Source of the DNA: Anaerotignum sp. | GTDB lineage: Bacteria; Bacillota; Clostridia; Lachnospirales; Anaerotignaceae | Reading direction: 5' to 3' | Assembly (NCBI GenBank): GCA_020024395.1 | Contig: JAHHTV010000073.1 | Span: 1-7,397 of the forward strand | DNA length: 7,397 nucleotides | Shown here: piece by piece, positions 7,129 to 7,397 of the stretch | Numbering within the stretch: position 1 is the stretch's first letter | Layout of the letters: the number at the start of each line of letters is the position of its first letter | Position numbers and translations under genes: made by a program | The notes under the pieces: model-generated | Database searches by the model: none | Told to the model about the DNA's origin: nothing | What the model saw: the letters and a program-made list of their open reading frames with translations, nothing else

Positions 7129-7198
7129 CAAATATTCCGACTTTCTTATAAGAAAAAACAACAAAACGAACCGTCTTTTCTTAACAGTAAAATTCACT
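7107..7198 (-). promoter_or_regulatory. Antiterminator pairing (2:3 structure) of the leader
   Basis: Minus-strand positions 7198-7185 (AGTGAATTTTACTG) pair with 7120-7107 (CAGTGAAATTCGCT) over 14 uninterrupted base pairs including two G-U pairs. The downstream half covers part of the 5' arm, the whole loop and part of the 3' arm of the terminator hairpin, so both cannot form at once. The upstream half contains the TGA stop of the leader peptide (7194-7196). A ribosome that finishes the peptide would cover this half and let the terminator form. A ribosome stalled earlier would leave it free. Found by reading complementarity by eye, without an energy calculation. Confidence 0.8.
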
Positions 7199-7219
7199 TG
7201 GAATGTCTGAAAACACGGT
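7170..7219 (-). promoter_or_regulatory. Anti-antiterminator hairpin (1:2 structure) of the leader
   Basis: Minus-strand ACCGTGTTTTC (7219-7209) pairs with GAAAAGACGGT (7180-7170) at 10 of 11 positions, with one G-G mismatch. Inside it, CAG (7209-7207) can pair with CTG (7187-7185), and ATTC (7204-7201) with GAAT (7195-7192), which draws the antiterminator strand into this hairpin. The 5' arm begins in the last Tyr codon of the aromatic run, so a ribosome stalled there would mask it. When no ribosome stalls, this fold would favour termination. The inner pairing is weaker than the outer stem. Confidence 0.6.
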
Positions 7220-7271
7220 AAAAATAAAAGTATGCAGTTGCGGAAAACATATTTATTTGATTGGTTATCAT
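7194..7271 (-). CDS. Phe/Tyr-rich leader peptide of the aro operon attenuator
   Basis: A 25-codon reading frame from ATG at 7271 to TGA at 7194, preceded by AAAGAGG (7287-7281) at a 9-nt spacing. It begins MITNQINMFSATA, continues with YFYFY at codons 14-18 (TAC TTT TAT TTT TAC, positions 7232-7218) and ends RVFRHSK. Seven of 25 residues are Phe or Tyr, and there is no Trp. It lies between the promoter and the leader terminator, and its stop codon lies within the antiterminator strand. This is the design of a regulatory leader peptide, whose translation senses charged tRNA-Tyr and tRNA-Phe, rather than a functional protein. I do not recognise a named homologue. The product is expected to have no role of its own and to be degraded. 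An internal ATG at codon 8 has no ribosome site. Confidence 0.85.
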   Translation of the reverse strand: MITNQINMFSATAYFYFYRVFRHSK

Positions 7272-7305
7272 AATCAGCAACCTCTTTCGTCAAGTTATTT
7301 TCCTC

Positions 7306-7334
7306 ATACTAGCACAAAGCAAAAAGAAAGTAAA
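7306..7334 (-). promoter_or_regulatory. Probable sigma-A promoter of the aro operon
   Basis: On the minus strand, TTTACT (7334-7329) is followed after exactly 17 nt by TAGTAT (7311-7306). The bases TGC stand directly before the latter and give an extended -10 element (TGn). Transcription would begin near 7299, some 12 nt before the leader peptide ribosome site, giving a leader of about 270 nt before aroF. This is the best promoter match upstream of the leader peptide. A second match, TTGACG with TATGAT at 15-nt spacing (7293-7267), would start within the leader peptide and remove its start codon, so I rank it lower. Confidence 0.65.
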
Positions 7335-7397
7335 CCCTTCTTTACAAAAAAATCGTATTCTGTGCAATCTGCAAGAAATTTCCATGTATTTTTATAC

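Noticed and set aside
7142..7155. 14-nt perfect palindrome TTTCTTATAAGAAA in the leader
   Set aside because: As RNA it gives only five weak A/U-rich pairs with a four-base loop. It may be a spacer hairpin between the attenuator folds, but chance in A/T-rich DNA explains it.
7084..7293. 69-codon minus-strand reading frame beginning with TTG across the leader
   Set aside because: It is in a different frame from the leader peptide, runs through the terminator hairpin, uses a TTG start that is part of a possible -35 box, and resembles no known family.
7265..7293. Alternative promoter TTGACG with TATGAT (15-nt gap) or TGATAA (17-nt gap)
   Set aside because: The first has short spacing and the second a poor -10. 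Both overlap the leader peptide ribosome site and start codon, and would produce a transcript that cannot use the peptide. Kept only as a minor possibility.
7028..7300. T-box riboswitch or TRAP-controlled leader
   Set aside because: I found no T-box core (AGGGTGGNACCGCG-like) before the terminator and no series of GAG/UAG triplets at regular spacing. The leader peptide and alternative pairings explain the region better.

Overview
The window holds one complete, tightly packed operon for aromatic amino acid biosynthesis. All genes are on the minus strand, so the operon reads from right to left. In transcription order it is aroF (DAHP synthase), tyrA (prephenate dehydrogenase), aroB (3-dehydroquinate synthase), aroA (EPSP synthase), aroC (chorismate synthase), pheA (chorismate mutase/prephenate dehydratase) and aroQ (type II 3-dehydroquinate dehydratase). 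Gaps between genes run from 23 nt down to an 11-nt overlap, and each gene has its own Shine-Dalgarno sequence. The A/T-rich composition, strong AGGAGG-type ribosome sites and the sequence style (type I-beta DAHP synthase with an N-terminal regulatory domain, AroC with a GGGHFSGRL motif) suggest a low-GC Firmicute, most likely a clostridial anaerobe. I would not name a genus.

Right end (7028-7397): the operon leader. A good extended -10 promoter (7306-7334) is followed by a 25-codon leader peptide (7194-7271) with its own ribosome site and five alternating Tyr/Phe codons in a row (Y-F-Y-F-Y). Behind it lies a strong intrinsic terminator (7086-7128), about 60 nt before aroF. A segment that contains the leader peptide stop codon (7185-7198) can pair over 14 bp with the terminator stem and loop (7107-7120), so the two folds exclude each other. 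A third fold (7170-7219) pairs the codons just after the Tyr/Phe run with sequence around that same segment. This is the layout of ribosome-mediated transcription attenuation as known from enterobacterial pheA and trp leaders. Here it controls a whole shikimate/Phe/Tyr operon in what looks like a Firmicute, where T-box or TRAP control would be the usual expectation. It is the main find of the window.

Middle (102-7027): the seven enzymes. AroF makes DAHP from PEP and erythrose 4-phosphate. AroB and AroQ carry it to 3-dehydroshikimate. AroA and AroC convert shikimate 3-phosphate to chorismate. PheA and TyrA take chorismate and prephenate toward phenylalanine and tyrosine. Shikimate dehydrogenase (aroE) and shikimate kinase (aroK) are absent and must be encoded elsewhere. 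No tryptophan-branch gene is present, which fits a leader that reads Tyr and Phe but not Trp codons. All enzymes are full length with their catalytic motifs intact.

Left end (1-101): a perfect 12-bp hairpin with flanking A and T tracts (62-94) closes the operon 7 nt after aroQ and could work on both strands. Positions 1-61 and 7335-7397 hold nothing I can identify. There are no tRNA or rRNA genes, CRISPR arrays, insertion sequences or signs of horizontal transfer.
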